Assembly: GCA_017305535.1 (NCBI GenBank)
Contig: JAFKKN010000007.1
Span: 248,001 to 312,000 of the forward strand
From: Hyphomicrobiales bacterium
GTDB taxonomy: Bacteria > Pseudomonadota > Alphaproteobacteria > Rhizobiales > Xanthobacteraceae
DNA: 64,000 nucleotides
Reading direction: 5' to 3'
Shown one piece after another: positions 55,194 to 64,000 of this stretch. The position numbers and the translations under genes are program-made. A model generated the notes under the pieces. It saw nothing but the letters and a program-made list of their open reading frames with translations. It did not search any database and had not been told where the DNA came from. Every line of letters starts with the position of its first letter. Position 1 is the stretch's first letter.

Positions 55194-56492
55194 ATGCAGC
55201 AGCCTTCCGTTTCAAGCCCCGCCGTTTCACGCCGCCCGTTCGGCCAGAACTACGCCTTCGTCGTCGTCGCGGTGATCTTCGTCGCGCTGCTCTCCGCCGC
55301 TGGCCTGCGCGCCACGCCGGGCGTGCTGATCCTGCCGTTGCAGCAGACCTTCGGCTGGAGCATTGACGTCATTTCGGTGTCCGCCGCCGTCGGCATCTTC
55401 CTCTATGGCCTCGCCGGTCCGTTCGCCGCCGCGGTGATGAACCAGTTCGGCATTCGCCGCACTGTAATGGGCGCGTTGCTGCTGATGTCGGCCGCTACCG
55501 CCGCCAGTTATTTCATGACGAAGCCGTGGCACCTGTTCCTGACCTGGGGCCTGCTCACCGGCATCGGTTCCGGCGCGGTCGCCAACGTGCTCGGCGCGGT
55601 GATCGTCAATCGCTGGTTCGTCAAGAATCGCGGCACGGTGATGGGCCTGCTCACCGCGGCCACCGCCACCGGCACGCTGATATTCATGCCCGGCCTTTCG
55701 ATGGTGGTCGAGCGCGGCGGCTGGCAGCCGGTGGTGCTGATCATCGCCGCGTGCTGCGCGGCGCTGGTGCCGCTGATCTATTTCTTGGTGCCGGAGCGTC
55801 CGGCCTCGATCGGCCAGCGCGCGTACGGCAGCGATGTCGACGACGTGCCGCCGCCCGCAACGGGGCAGAATCCATTCGTCGCGGCCATCGCGCATCTCGT
55901 CGAGGCGGCGAGGACGCGCACCTTTTGGTATCTGTTCGCGACGTTCTTCATCTGCGGGTTCACCACCAACGGCCTTGTCGGCACGCATCTGATCGCGTTC
56001 TGCGGTGATTACGGTATCGCGCAGGTGCAGGCGGCGAGCCTGTTGGCGCTGATGGGCATCTTCGATCTGGTGGGTACTACGCTGTCGGGCTGGCTCACCG
56101 ACCGCTTCGATCCGCGCAAGCTGTTGTTCGTGTATTACGGGCTGCGCGGGCTGTCGCTGATCTATCTGCCGTATTCCGGCTTCTCGTTGTGGAGCCTGAC
56201 CGTCTTCGCCGTGTTCTACGGTCTCGACTGGATTGCCACCGTGCCGCCGACCATGCGGCTCGCCAACGAGGCCTTCGGCGACCGCAAGGCGCCGGTGGTC
56301 TTCGGCTGGATCGTCGCCGGGCATCAACTCGGCGCCGCCTCGGCGGCGTTCTTCGCCGGCGCGATGCGCACCGCGCAGGGCGATTATCTCGGCGCCTTCG
56401 TCATCGCTGGCCTCACCGGGCTTGTGGCGGCGGTGTTGTCGCTGATGATCGGCCGCAATCGCGACGCGACCGCGAGGTTGGCACCGGCGTAG
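55194..56492 (+). CDS. MFS transporter
   Basis: A 432-residue inner-membrane protein with about 12 hydrophobic segments. It shows LPLQQTFGWSIDVISVSAAVGIFLYGLAGPF, the loop-2-3 region NQFGIRRTVMGALLL, and GWLTDRFDPRKLLFVYYGLRG in the second half. It resembles the oxalate/formate-antiporter-like and monocarboxylate branch (NRWFVKNRGTVMGL is characteristic of these). Probable role is uptake or export of an organic acid linked to the catabolic genes. ATG 55194 is used because an upstream start would run over the operator. Confidence 0.87.
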   Translation: MQQPSVSSPAVSRRPFGQNYAFVVVAVIFVALLSAAGLRATPGVLILPLQQTFGWSIDVISVSAAVGIFLYGLAGPFAAAVMNQFGIRRTVMGALLLMSAATAASYFMTKPWHLFLTWGLLTGIGSGAVANVLGAVIVNRWFVKNRGTVMGLLTAATATGTLIFMPGLSMVVERGGWQPVVLIIAACCAALVPLIYFLVPERPASIGQRAYGSDVDDVPPPATGQNPFVAAIAHLVEAARTRTFWYLFATFFICGFTTNGLVGTHLIAFCGDYGIAQVQAASLLALMGIFDLVGTTLSGWLTDRFDPRKLLFVYYGLRGLSLIYLPYSGFSLWSLTVFAVFYGLDWIATVPPTMRLANEAFGDRKAPVVFGWIVAGHQLGAASAAFFAGAMRTAQGDYLGAFVIAGLTGLVAAVLSLMIGRNRDATARLAPA

Positions 56493-56603
56493 CGGGATTG
56501 GCCGCGCTGGCATCATCCCGCTTCTCCCCGCGCTTGCTTTCGGTATAGGCTGCCGGCCGACGGCCGCGGCTATGCACCGCGACCGCAAAACAGGGAGAGA
56601 GGC

Positions 56604-57827
56604 ATGATTTTTTTCCGGCCCGCGACTGCCCTCGTGCTGGCACTCGGCATCGCACTCGCAACCCCCGCTCGCGCGCAGAAGAAATACGACACCGGCGCAA
56701 CCGATACCGAGATCAAGGTCGGTCAGACTATTCCGTTGAGCGGGCCGGCATCGGCTTATGGCGGCATCGGCAAGGTGCAGGCCGCCTATATCCGCATGAT
56801 CAACGAGCAGGGCGGCGTCAACGGCCGCAAGATCAACCTCATTCAGTACGACGATGCCTACAGTCCGCCGAAGACAGTCGAGCAGGTGCGCAAGCTTGTC
56901 GAAAGCGACGAGGTTCTCACGACGTTCCAGATTATCGGTACGCCACCCAACGCCGCCGTGCAGAAATACCTGAACGACAAGAAGGTGCCGCAGCTTTTGG
57001 CCTCCACCGGCGCAACACGTTTCACCGATCCGAAGCATTTCCCGTGGACGATCGCGTACAACCCGAATTACCAGGCGGAAGCGCACATCTACGCGAAGTA
57101 TATCCTCGCCAATCATCCCAACGCGAAGATCGGTATCCTTTATCAGAACGACGACCTCGGAAAGGACTACGTGAAGGGGCTGAAGGACGGCCTCGGCGCC
57201 AAGGCCGCGAGCATGATCGTCGCCGAAAAATCCTACGAACTGTCGGACCCCACGGTCGACTCGCAGATGGTGACGCTGAAAGCGTCCGGCGCCGATCTGT
57301 TCTACAACATGACGACGCCGAAATTCGGCGCGCAGGCGATCAAGAAGGCGGCCGAACTTGACTGGCATCCGGTGCAGATTCTCGACATCAACGCGTCGCC
57401 GGTGAGCCAGACGCTCGTTCCGGCCGGACTCGAAAACGCCAAGGGCATCATCTCGGTCAACTACGGCAAGGACCCGCTCGATCCGCAATGGGCCGACGAC
57501 GAAGGCATGAAGCGCTACAAGGCCTTCATGGCGAAGTATGCGCCGAGTGAGGACGCAAACAGCGGCATCGCGACCTATGGTTATTCGACTGCGGCGTTAC
57601 TGGTGCAGATTCTCAAGCAGTGCGGCGACAACCTGACGCGCGCCAATGTCATGAAGCAAGCCACCAACATCCAGCCGTTTGTCGTCGATCTCGCGCTGCC
57701 CGGCATGACGGTCTCCACCGAGCCCGACGACTGGCGCATCAACAAGCAGTTCCAGATGATGAAGTTCGACGGCCATCGCTGGGTTCTGTTCGGGCCGATC
57801 CTGACTGACGACTTCAAGGAGCAGTGA
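56604..57827 (+). CDS. ABC transporter solute-binding protein (branched-chain amino-acid type)
   Basis: A 407-residue Peripla_BP_6-type periplasmic protein. Residues 1-24 form a signal peptide ending in TPARAQ. The mature start KKYDTGATDTEIKVGQTIPLSGPASAYGGIGK is the classic family opening, with VRKLVESDEVLTTFQIIGTPPNAAVQKYL and AKIGILYQNDDLGKDYVKGLKDGL after it. Ligand unknown. As with the protein at 37746, no permease or ATPase is encoded nearby. It follows the MFS gene by 111 bases and has its own ribosome site (GGGAGAGAGG). Confidence 0.9.
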   Translation: MIFFRPATALVLALGIALATPARAQKKYDTGATDTEIKVGQTIPLSGPASAYGGIGKVQAAYIRMINEQGGVNGRKINLIQYDDAYSPPKTVEQVRKLVESDEVLTTFQIIGTPPNAAVQKYLNDKKVPQLLASTGATRFTDPKHFPWTIAYNPNYQAEAHIYAKYILANHPNAKIGILYQNDDLGKDYVKGLKDGLGAKAASMIVAEKSYELSDPTVDSQMVTLKASGADLFYNMTTPKFGAQAIKKAAELDWHPVQILDINASPVSQTLVPAGLENAKGIISVNYGKDPLDPQWADDEGMKRYKAFMAKYAPSEDANSGIATYGYSTAALLVQILKQCGDNLTRANVMKQATNIQPFVVDLALPGMTVSTEPDDWRINKQFQMMKFDGHRWVLFGPILTDDFKEQ

Positions 57828-58180
57828 GCCGCACAGAATGAGTCGTCCCTGCGCGGGCAGGGACCCATGCGCCGCGGCGGTTCGGCTCCTGAATCGAGGC
57901 GAATTGTAGAGCGATTTGCGTTTTGACGGAAACATCCAATCCGTCATGGCCGGGACGAGCCCGGCCATGACGAGTTGTTGATTCCACCTAAATTTTGCCC
58001 GCCCTAGTAATAATCAACGCCAGGAGTTATGGGTCCCCGCTTTCGCGAGGCCGGCACCGAGATTTTTTGCATTCGCCGTCGCCGGTTTCAGTCAACCGAT
58101 ACAATCCGATCCGGCGTCCTAACGTTTCGTTGGGGACGATCCGCAACAGTTTCGCAACGATCGGTCCCTACCGTCGCCGG
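57828..58180. other. Intergenic region with worn repeat elements
   Basis: 353 bases. It holds GTCGTCCCTGCGCGGGCAGG at 57842-57868, a solo GGCCGGG hairpin (57943-57971, listed separately), and a degenerate partner of the first at about 58020-58055. No gene is supported. Confidence 0.5.
57943..57971. repeat. Single palindromic repeat (GGCCGGGACGAGCCCGGCC)
   Basis: GTCATGGCCGGG-ACGAG-CCCGGCCATGAC, identical in its 29 bases to the solo copy at 27753-27781. Confidence 0.82.
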
Positions 58181-59440
58181 ATGGAAGCGAACCTCAATCC
58201 CCGTTCCGGCAACACGATGCCGGATGCCCCCGCGCAGGAACAGGCGCGCCTTGCCGCGCTCGATCGTTACGACCTGCTCGATACGCCGCCGGAAGAGTCC
58301 TTCGATCGCGTGACGCGATTGACGCGCCGCGTTTTCACCGTCGGCATGTCGACGGTCACGCTGATCGACGGCCACCGCCAGTGGTTCAAGTCGCGCCAAG
58401 GCATGGCGGATGCGGAGACGGAGCGTGGCCCGGCGTTGTGCAACGCCGCCATCAATGAGCTGTCGCCGCTGATCGTTCACGACACATTGGCCGATCCTCG
58501 GTTCGCGACCAATCCGTTTGTGGTCGGCGCGCCCTTCATCCGCTTTTATGCCGGTGTGCAGTTGCGGACGGCGGATGGCCACGCGATCGGCACGCTCTGC
58601 GCGATGGACGACAAGCCGCGTGCGTTCGGCGACGAGGATCTGGCGACATTGGTCGATCTCGGCCGGATCGTCATGCACGAGGCGGAGCTGCGCGCCTTCG
58701 CGATGAGTGACAGCCTGACCGGCGTGCTGTCGCGCCGGGCTTTCCGCAACGAGGCGGCGCGCACCATCGACCTGGCCAGGCGCCACAAGCACGATTTGAG
58801 CTGCGTGCTGTTCGATCTCGATCACTTCAAGGCAGTCAACGACACGCATGGCCACGGCGTCGGCGATCTTGTATTGCGCGCCACCGCTGATGTCTGTCGC
58901 GAGGAATTGCGCGCGGCCGATGCGGTCGGCCGCGTCGGCGGTGAGGAATTCGCGATTCTGCTGCCGCATACCGGCTTGCCGGCGGCGATGGCGGTCGCCG
59001 AGAAATTGCGTGCCGCGCTGGCGCGGGCCTATGTGCAAGGCGAGAGCGGCACGGTGCGGCCCACCGCGAGCTTCGGCATCGCGGCGCTGGACGCGACGGC
59101 GCCGGACATCGACGAACTGCTGCGCCGCGCCGACAAGGCGCTCTACGCGGCGAAGGAGGCAGGACGAAATGTCTGCCGCGCGTGGCGGCCGGAAGCCGGC
59201 GACGGCTTCGCCGGCGTGCGCCGCCGCGTGCTGAAAGGCGCGCGGATCGCGTTCAATGGCGGCCATTCCATCATCGACTGCACGGTGCGCGAATTGTCGG
59301 ACGCCGGCGCGCTGCTGCATGTAATGTCCACCGCTAACGTTCCCGAGGAATTCAAGCTCGGCATTCTTGCCGATCAGGTGCATCGCCTCTGCAAGGTAAC
59401 GGCACGCCGCGACGCCCTGCTCGAGGTCGCGTTTCAATAG
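58181..59440 (+). CDS. GAF-GGDEF-PilZ diguanylate cyclase
   Basis: A 419-residue cytoplasmic signalling protein. Residues of about 20-165 form a GAF-type sensor (DTPPEESFDRVTRLTRRVF, GHRQWFKSRQGM). Residues 170-335 are the GGDEF domain, with the active-site G253-G-E-E-F257 and an intact I-site R244-A-A-D247 five residues before it, so an active and product-inhibited cyclase is expected. The last 75 residues resemble a PilZ domain (TVRELSDAGALLHV), but the arginine motif is R-R-R-V-L-K, not R-x-x-x-R. No membrane segment. The start could also be ATG 58217. Confidence 0.85.
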   Translation: MEANLNPRSGNTMPDAPAQEQARLAALDRYDLLDTPPEESFDRVTRLTRRVFTVGMSTVTLIDGHRQWFKSRQGMADAETERGPALCNAAINELSPLIVHDTLADPRFATNPFVVGAPFIRFYAGVQLRTADGHAIGTLCAMDDKPRAFGDEDLATLVDLGRIVMHEAELRAFAMSDSLTGVLSRRAFRNEAARTIDLARRHKHDLSCVLFDLDHFKAVNDTHGHGVGDLVLRATADVCREELRAADAVGRVGGEEFAILLPHTGLPAAMAVAEKLRAALARAYVQGESGTVRPTASFGIAALDATAPDIDELLRRADKALYAAKEAGRNVCRAWRPEAGDGFAGVRRRVLKGARIAFNGGHSIIDCTVRELSDAGALLHVMSTANVPEEFKLGILADQVHRLCKVTARRDALLEVAFQ

Positions 59441-59585
59441 AAGCGCCTGATGCACCGCGATTCGCCACGTCGCGATGAACCTCCGCGTATGACGGCTCGT
59501 CCAAGCTATGATGTTGGTGCGCGATGAGGCGGTGACTGCACATCGGCGTGTCGTCGATGGTTCAGGATTCGAGCAGGAGTGCGAG

Positions 59586-60068
59586 GTGCGGAAGCTGGGC
59601 TGGTCGGGTCTGATGGCGATCGCGCTGATGGCATGGGCGTCGTTTGCGATGGCGTCGGAATGGAGCCGCTATGGGAATGCGCGATTCCAATATGGAATCG
59701 ATATTCCACCGGGCTTTCCCAGCGTCGCGGAATCGGACAACGGCGACGGCGGGGTCTCCGCGACGCCCGATGGTCGCGCGAAATTGATGGTCTGGGGCAG
59801 CTTCCTTGTCGACCGGAGTTTCGCGGCCGAGATGCAATGGCGCATCGGACAAGCGCGCGCTGCCGGCTGGGATATCACCTATCAGAAGCACCAGGCGAAG
59901 TGGGCAGCGTGGTCGGGCGTCAAGGGCAACCGCATCGTCTACCAACGCGGTATCGCCGCGTGCCGCGGTGCCGCCGCGTATTTTCGTCTCGAATACGACA
60001 AGGATCAGGCGAAGGTTTTCGATCCGATCGTTGCGAGGCTGAGCAAGTCGTTGCGCGGCGAATGTTGA
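59586..60068 (+). CDS. Exported protein of unknown function
   Basis: A 160-residue protein. VRKLGWSGLMAIALMAWASFAMASE is a signal peptide with cleavage after AMA. The mature part begins WSRYGNARFQYGIDIPPGF and contains SDNGDGGVSATPDGRAKLMVWG and a late pair of cysteines (AACRGAA and the final EC), so a disulphide is possible. GTG 59586 has CAGGAG six bases upstream and is preferred to the open frame further left. Similar short secreted proteins occur in Bradyrhizobium relatives; no function known to me. Confidence 0.7.
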   Translation: MRKLGWSGLMAIALMAWASFAMASEWSRYGNARFQYGIDIPPGFPSVAESDNGDGGVSATPDGRAKLMVWGSFLVDRSFAAEMQWRIGQARAAGWDITYQKHQAKWAAWSGVKGNRIVYQRGIAACRGAAAYFRLEYDKDQAKVFDPIVARLSKSLRGEC

Positions 60069-60192
60069 TCGACTCGATCGGCTACAACCGCAACGCGATG
60101 GCAAGGTTCGCGCCGGCCCAGGTTTAAGCGGCGTAACTCTGCCTTTCGCGCGCCGCAAAAGCGTCCTAGCCTGGCATCGCGGTCGGTGAGTG

Positions 60193-60633
60193 ATGACCAT
60201 GCGAACTCGCGTCAGAAAGTTCGCCCATATCCTGGAGCGCACGGGGCTCGCGATGGCCGGTGCGGCGAGCGGCCTGTTTGTTGCGGCTCAGGTCGGGTCG
60301 ATCGTTTTTCCGCTCGCGTCCGAAGGCTTCATCATCGTCATGATGTTGAGTGGCGCGATCGGGTTCTATCTCGGGATCGACACGCCGCAACGGCCGTTCC
60401 TTCCAGTCGCCGGCGAGCCTTCGGAGAAGGGTTTTGGCGGGCGGATCGATACCGCGGAGTTTCTCAGCGCGGTGGGCACATTTTTCGCAACGTTGGTGGC
60501 GTTCGTGGCGGTGTCGGTCATCGTCTTTCGCGAAAATCTGCATATCTTCTGGACCTACGCCATCATGCAGGGATGGGTGATCGGCGTGGCGATGCAGATC
60601 GTTGCCGGAGCCATAGCGCGCATCCGCGTGTGA
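60193..60633 (+). CDS. Small inner-membrane protein of unknown function
   Basis: A 146-residue protein with four hydrophobic segments: MAGAASGLFVAAQVGSIVF, GFIIVMMLSGAIGFYLGI, VGTFFATLVAFVAVSVIVF and IMQGWVIGVAMQIVAGAI. They are joined by a soluble loop with PFLPVAGEPSEKGFGG. Both ATG 60193 and 60199 are usable. No family recognised. It may be cotranscribed with the exported protein before it. Confidence 0.68.
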   Translation: MTMRTRVRKFAHILERTGLAMAGAASGLFVAAQVGSIVFPLASEGFIIVMMLSGAIGFYLGIDTPQRPFLPVAGEPSEKGFGGRIDTAEFLSAVGTFFATLVAFVAVSVIVFRENLHIFWTYAIMQGWVIGVAMQIVAGAIARIRV

Positions 60634-60755
60634 CATCGACCGAAAGGCCGCTCGATCGCGCGGAGCCCCCGCAGGCTGTTCGCCGGACGGATCGGGGCCG
60701 TGGACGATCGCCGCATTCCGGTACTCGACTGTCGGGCTACCCCGAGCCCATCTCC

Positions 60756-60790
60756 AAACAAAAACAGCCGGGTCTTGCGACCCGGCCGTT
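60756..60790 (-). terminator. Terminator of rpmB
   Basis: On the minus strand: stem GCCGGGTC / GACCCGGC with a four-base loop, followed by TGTTTTTGTTT. Lies about 40 bases after the rpmB stop. Confidence 0.88.
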
Positions 60791-60826
60791 TCTGTCTTGC
60801 AGCGATGAACTTTTATAAAAAGGCGA

Positions 60827-61129
60827 TCAGGCCGCGGCGCTCGCGGTTTCGGCCTTCTTCTTCTCGATCTGGCGCTTCAGCTCGGCGGCCTTCAGCGACA
60901 GGTTGTCGATGTTGGCCTTGAGCAGGAAGGCATCGAGACCGCCATTGTGGTCGACGCTCTTCAGCGCGTTGGTCGAGACGCGCAGCCGCACCGAACGGCC
61001 CAGCGCATCCGACAGGAAGGTGACGTTGACCAGGTTGGGCAGGAAGCGCCGCTTGGTCTTGATGTTCGAGTGGCTCACCCGGTGACCGACCTGGGGACCC
61101 TTCGCGGTCAGTTCGCAGCGGCGGGACAT
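60827..61129 (-). CDS. rpmB: 50S ribosomal protein L28
   Basis: A 100-residue basic ribosomal protein. [32 protein letters not shown] is the L28 signature, and [34 protein letters not shown] the second half. The Ala-rich charged C-terminal tail ([12 protein letters not shown]) is typical of alphaproteobacterial L28. The frame is open upstream, but ATG 61129 is the conserved start. Monocistronic with a clear terminator. Confidence 0.96.
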   Translation of the reverse strand: MSRRCELTAKGPQVGHRVSHSNIKTKRRFLPNLVNVTFLSDALGRSVRLRVSTNALKSVDHNGGLDAFLLKANIDNLSLKAAELKRQIEKKKAETASAAA

Positions 61130-61417
61130 TGGAAAATTCCTCTCACTTCCCCAAGGCACACTGCAAGCACGCTGCGCGGCCGCGGGGGTCAAAAATCGCG
61201 TCCATTTCAGGATGGCCGCACGTATAGAGGCGAGGGCGCATAAGGTCAAGCGGAACGCTGCGCGGCCGGGGAGCGGGATCAGCCGGGGCACCGCGGTGAT
61301 CGTGGCCGATTTTGCCTTCGATCTCAACCATATAAAGGTCGCATTCGGTTCCGACATGGTGACGGGATGGATTTTCGGATATGTCCGCCGCAACGCGTGC
61401 GAGGGACGAAGTTGCCC

Positions 61418-62302
61418 GTGACAAGATACCGATTTGTGAACAGGTGGGCTGAAATCCCGTTCCGACCTATCCGGCCGGCGCCGCTCGTAGGCTTTTGTGC
61501 CGTTCTCGGCATCGCGCTGGGGTCGCTTTCGGCCATGCCAGCCTCGGCGCAGGGCAGGCTCGACGCTCGCTATGAGGTGACGCTGGCCGGTATTCCGGTC
61601 GGGCGCGGCGCCTGGACCATCGAGATCGCCGAGGATCATTACAGCGCCACGGTGTCCGGGGCCACCGTCGGCCTGCTCAAGGCGATTTCCGGCGGCCATG
61701 GTAACGGCGCGGCGCAGGGGCGCGTCGTCAACGGTCAGTTCGCGCCGGTGAATTACACCGCGACCAGCGAAACCTCCAAGAAAGCCGAGACCATCCGCAT
61801 TGCCCTGAACGGCGGCAACGTCACCGAATCCACCATCACCCCGGAACCGCCGGTGGACGACGCCCGCATTCCCGTCACCGAGGCCCATCGGCGCGGCGTG
61901 CTTGATCCGATGACCGGCAGCATGATCCGGGTCCCCGGCGCCGGCGATCCAGTAGGCCCCGAGGCATGCAAATCCGCGGCTGCGATCTTCGACGGCCGGA
62001 TGCGTTACGATTTACGGCTCGAATACAAGCGAATGGATACCGTCAAGGCCGAGAAGGGCTATCGCGGCCCGGCCGTGGTCTGCGGGATCTATTTCACCCC
62101 GGTATCCGGCTACGTGCCGGATCGCGCCGCCATCAAATATCTCGCCGCGCAGAAGGCGATGGAGGTCTGGCTGGTGCCGATCGCCGGCACTCGCGTCCTG
62201 GTTCCGTTCAAGCTGTCGATTCCGACGCCGCTCGGCCACGGCGTGCTGATCGCGACCCAGTTCAACGCCACCGCTGTCCCGCCCCGGGCCGCGACACGCT
62301 AA
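61418..62302 (+). CDS. DUF3108 family exported protein
   Basis: A protein of about 294 residues with a signal-like segment ([25 protein letters not shown]) and a DUF3108 domain, which begins [23 protein letters not shown]. The motif [26 protein letters not shown] and the late [27 protein letters not shown] fit the family. GTG 61418 puts the hydrophobic segment at residues 20-38; an ATG at 61367 would push it inward. The rpmB, DUF3108, helicase order is seen in Bradyrhizobium relatives. Function unknown, probably periplasmic. Confidence 0.78.
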   Translation: MTRYRFVNRWAEIPFRPIRPAPLVGFCAVLGIALGSLSAMPASAQGRLDARYEVTLAGIPVGRGAWTIEIAEDHYSATVSGATVGLLKAISGGHGNGAAQGRVVNGQFAPVNYTATSETSKKAETIRIALNGGNVTESTITPEPPVDDARIPVTEAHRRGVLDPMTGSMIRVPGAGDPVGPEACKSAAAIFDGRMRYDLRLEYKRMDTVKAEKGYRGPAVVCGIYFTPVSGYVPDRAAIKYLAAQKAMEVWLVPIAGTRVLVPFKLSIPTPLGHGVLIATQFNATAVPPRAATR

Positions 62303-62670
62303 AGGGCCCGTGTTGGGCGCGTGGAAAATCTTGTGACGGAATCGGCGCAATCTCGCCACCGGTTTGCCGCAAGAATCCCGCCGCAAGAATCTCGTTGACT
62401 CTTGACGCGATCCTGTACGGCATGGGTGTTAATGATTGCGCCGCATTCCTATCTCTCCTGCGACAGGAATCCTCTTGATGTAGTGATCCAGGCCGCCGCG
62501 CGCCGCGAGATGTTGCGGTTGCTCCGCGAGGGGCGGCGCGAGTCAGCGATTCGGGCGCGATTCGTTCCGGACTCGTTCCAAAGCTTAAGTCGCGGCGCGA
62601 ACAGCGTCGCATTGTGAAACAGGCTGGATCGTGGTCACCCAGCCTTGTCGTTTCGGAAGCCCTGAAAAAT
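62303..62670. other. Intergenic region before the helicase gene
   Basis: 368 bases. A near-tandem CCGCAAGAATC repeat occurs at about 62369-62393, followed by TTGACTCTTGACGCGATCC, which could hold a -35 element. No small gene is convincing: the one open frame uses a TTG start without a ribosome site. Confidence 0.4.
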
Positions 62671-64000
62671 ATGGTTGTTTCTTCTGCTTCGCCGTTTTCA
62701 TCGCCCGATCCCGAGCGCGCGCCCGGTAGTGGCGTCACCGCGGTGCTCGGCCCCACCAACACCGGCAAGACGCATCTCGCCATCGAGCGCATGCTCGCGC
62801 ATTCGTCCGGCATCATCGGTTTGCCGCTGCGTCTGCTCGCGCGCGAGGTCTACAACAAGATCGCCGCGCGCGTGGGCCCCGAAGCTGTCGCGCTGATCAC
62901 CGGCGAAGAGAAGATCAAACCATCGAAACCACGCTTCTGGGTCTCGACGGTGGAAGCGATGCCACGCGATATCGACGTGTCGTTTCTCGCCGTCGATGAA
63001 ATCCAGATCGCCGCCGATCTCGAACGTGGCCACGTCTTTACCGATCGCATTTTGAACCGTCGCGGCCGCGACGAGACGCTGTTACTTGGCGCGGCGACAA
63101 TGCGGCCGGTGATCGAGAAACTGCTGCCCGGCGCGAATATTCTGACGCGGCCGCGTTTGTCGCAGCTTGAATTCGCCGGCGATCGCAAGATCACGCGGCA
63201 ACCGCGCCGCACGGCGATTGTCGCGTTTTCCGCCGATGAAGTTTACGCCATCGCCGAATTGATCCGTCGTCAACATGGCGGTGCGGCGGTGGTGTTGGGC
63301 TCATTGTCGCCGCGCACGCGCAACGCGCAGGTGGCGCTGTTTGAATCCGGCGACGTCGATTATCTCGTCGCCACCGACGCCATCGGCATGGGCCTCAATC
63401 TCGATGTCGATCACGTTGCTTTCGCATCGGATCGCAAGTTCGACGGCTATCAGTTTCGCCGTCTCACCCCGGCGGAGTTCGCGCAGATCGCCGGCCGCGC
63501 CGGCCGCGCGACACGCAACGGCACCTTCGGCACCACCGGGCGCTGCGCGCCGTTCGAACCCGAACTCGTCAACGCGTTGCAGAACCACACCTTCGACAAC
63601 GTCAAGACGCTGCAATGGCGCAACGCGCAGCTCGATTTCCGCTCGCTCGACGCGCTTCAGGTGTCGCTGGCGCATACGCCCGATCACCCCGCGCTGACCC
63701 GCGCGCCGATTGCCGAGGATTTGCGCGTGCTGGACCACGCCGCACGCGATGCCGATGTCCGCGAGATGGCGCAAGGCAAGGTGGCGGTCGAGCGGCTGTG
63801 GGAGGCGTGCCAGGTTCCGGATTATCGCAAACTGTCGCCGGCGGCCCACGCCGAACTGGTGACGACGCTTTATACCTTCCTGATGCGCCGGGGCCGCATT
63901 CCGGATGCCTGGTTCGCGGCGCAAATTGCCCAGGCGGACCGGATCGATGGCGATATCGACACGTTATCCGGGCGGATTGCCCACATCCGCACCTGGACCT
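62671..64000 (+). CDS. Suv3-like superfamily II helicase, 5' part
   Basis: The first 443 codons of a helicase that runs past the right edge. Walker A is GPTNTGKTH (residues 27-35), the DEAD-box equivalent is AVDEIQIA, motif III-like is LLLGAATMRP, and the second RecA domain holds VVLGSLSPRTRNAQ, LVATDAIGMGLN and QIAGRAGRATRNG. The pattern is that of the mitochondrial Suv3 family of DExH helicases, which in rhizobia are large (about 1,000 residues or more). It probably acts on RNA. ATG 62671 is the first Met before the Walker motif. Confidence 0.9.
   Translation, partial: MVVSSASPFSSPDPERAPGSGVTAVLGPTNTGKTHLAIERMLAHSSGIIGLPLRLLAREVYNKIAARVGPEAVALITGEEKIKPSKPRFWVSTVEAMPRDIDVSFLAVDEIQIAADLERGHVFTDRILNRRGRDETLLLGAATMRPVIEKLLPGANILTRPRLSQLEFAGDRKITRQPRRTAIVAFSADEVYAIAELIRRQHGGAAVVLGSLSPRTRNAQVALFESGDVDYLVATDAIGMGLNLDVDHVAFASDRKFDGYQFRRLTPAEFAQIAGRAGRATRNGTFGTTGRCAPFEPELVNALQNHTFDNVKTLQWRNAQLDFRSLDALQVSLAHTPDHPALTRAPIAEDLRVLDHAARDADVREMAQGKVAVERLWEACQVPDYRKLSPAAHAELVTTLYTFLMRRGRIPDAWFAAQIAQADRIDGDIDTLSGRIAHIRTWT

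Noticed and set aside
55227-57488. A minus-strand open frame of 753 codons opposite the MFS and solute-binding genes
   Set aside because: Arg/His-rich shadow with no domain; both plus-strand genes show clear family motifs and ribosome sites.
58088-59455. A minus-strand open frame of 455 codons opposite the GGDEF gene
   Set aside because: Shadow of the coding strand, with no recognisable motif.
62402-62617. Possible small gene before the helicase
   Set aside because: TTG start, no ribosome site, no recognisable sequence, and codon use unlike the neighbours.

Overview
The window is about 64 kb of high-GC chromosomal DNA from an alphaproteobacterium, most likely of the Bradyrhizobium/Rhodopseudomonas/Afipia group (Nitrobacteraceae). 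The pointers are a CpdR-type response regulator next to an N-formylglutamate amidohydrolase, a ROSE-like RNA thermometer with an RpoH-type promoter before an Hsp20 gene, a suhB/MmgR-like small RNA beside an inositol-monophosphatase-family gene, an rpmB / DUF3108 / Suv3-like helicase block, and many palindromic intergenic repeats of rhizobial type. I found no rRNA, tRNA, phage, insertion sequence or CRISPR array. The genus is not resolved.

Layout. 1-7.7 kb: end of a DMT-family transporter, cpdR, N-formylglutamate amidohydrolase, a small RNA, hisN-like phosphatase, a LysR/TSUP divergent pair, a LysE exporter, an alpha/beta hydrolase and Hsp20 under heat control. 8.4-14.6 kb: gltBD (NADPH glutamate synthase). 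14.7-20.7 kb: a small His-rich periplasmic protein, a TfdA/TauD dioxygenase, two SDRs, then ruvC-ruvA-ruvB-ybgC. 20.9-28.7 kb: GST/TetR pair, VOC protein, a YCII/ECF sigma operon, galU, an NylB-like serine hydrolase and two small unknown proteins.

28.7-57.8 kb is a large accessory catabolic region. It opens with an enone-reductase-like (PRISE) protein, a flavin monooxygenase with an NTF2-like front domain, a LysR regulator, and a long operon of acyl-CoA dehydrogenase, ADP-forming acyl-CoA synthetase, SCP2-like protein, alpha/beta hydrolase, solute-binding protein, beta-hydroxyacid dehydrogenase, MmgE/PrpD and aldehyde dehydrogenase. A second set of aldehyde dehydrogenase, SCP2-like protein, hydrolase and beta-hydroxyacid dehydrogenase follows, then two IclR regulators, a class III aminotransferase, HyuB/HyuA, a TetR/MFS pair and a second solute-binding protein. 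The most interesting signal is a nearly identical stretch of about 40 bp (TTAT-N6-ATAA core) upstream of three transcription units around the LysR gene, which ties the PRISE reductase, the monooxygenase and the acyl-CoA operon into one probable regulon. The substrate is unknown; oxidative breakdown of a carbonyl or alicyclic compound is the working inference.

58-64 kb returns to housekeeping: a GAF-GGDEF-PilZ cyclic-di-GMP protein, two small envelope proteins, rpmB, a DUF3108 protein and the first 443 codons of a Suv3-like helicase running off the window.
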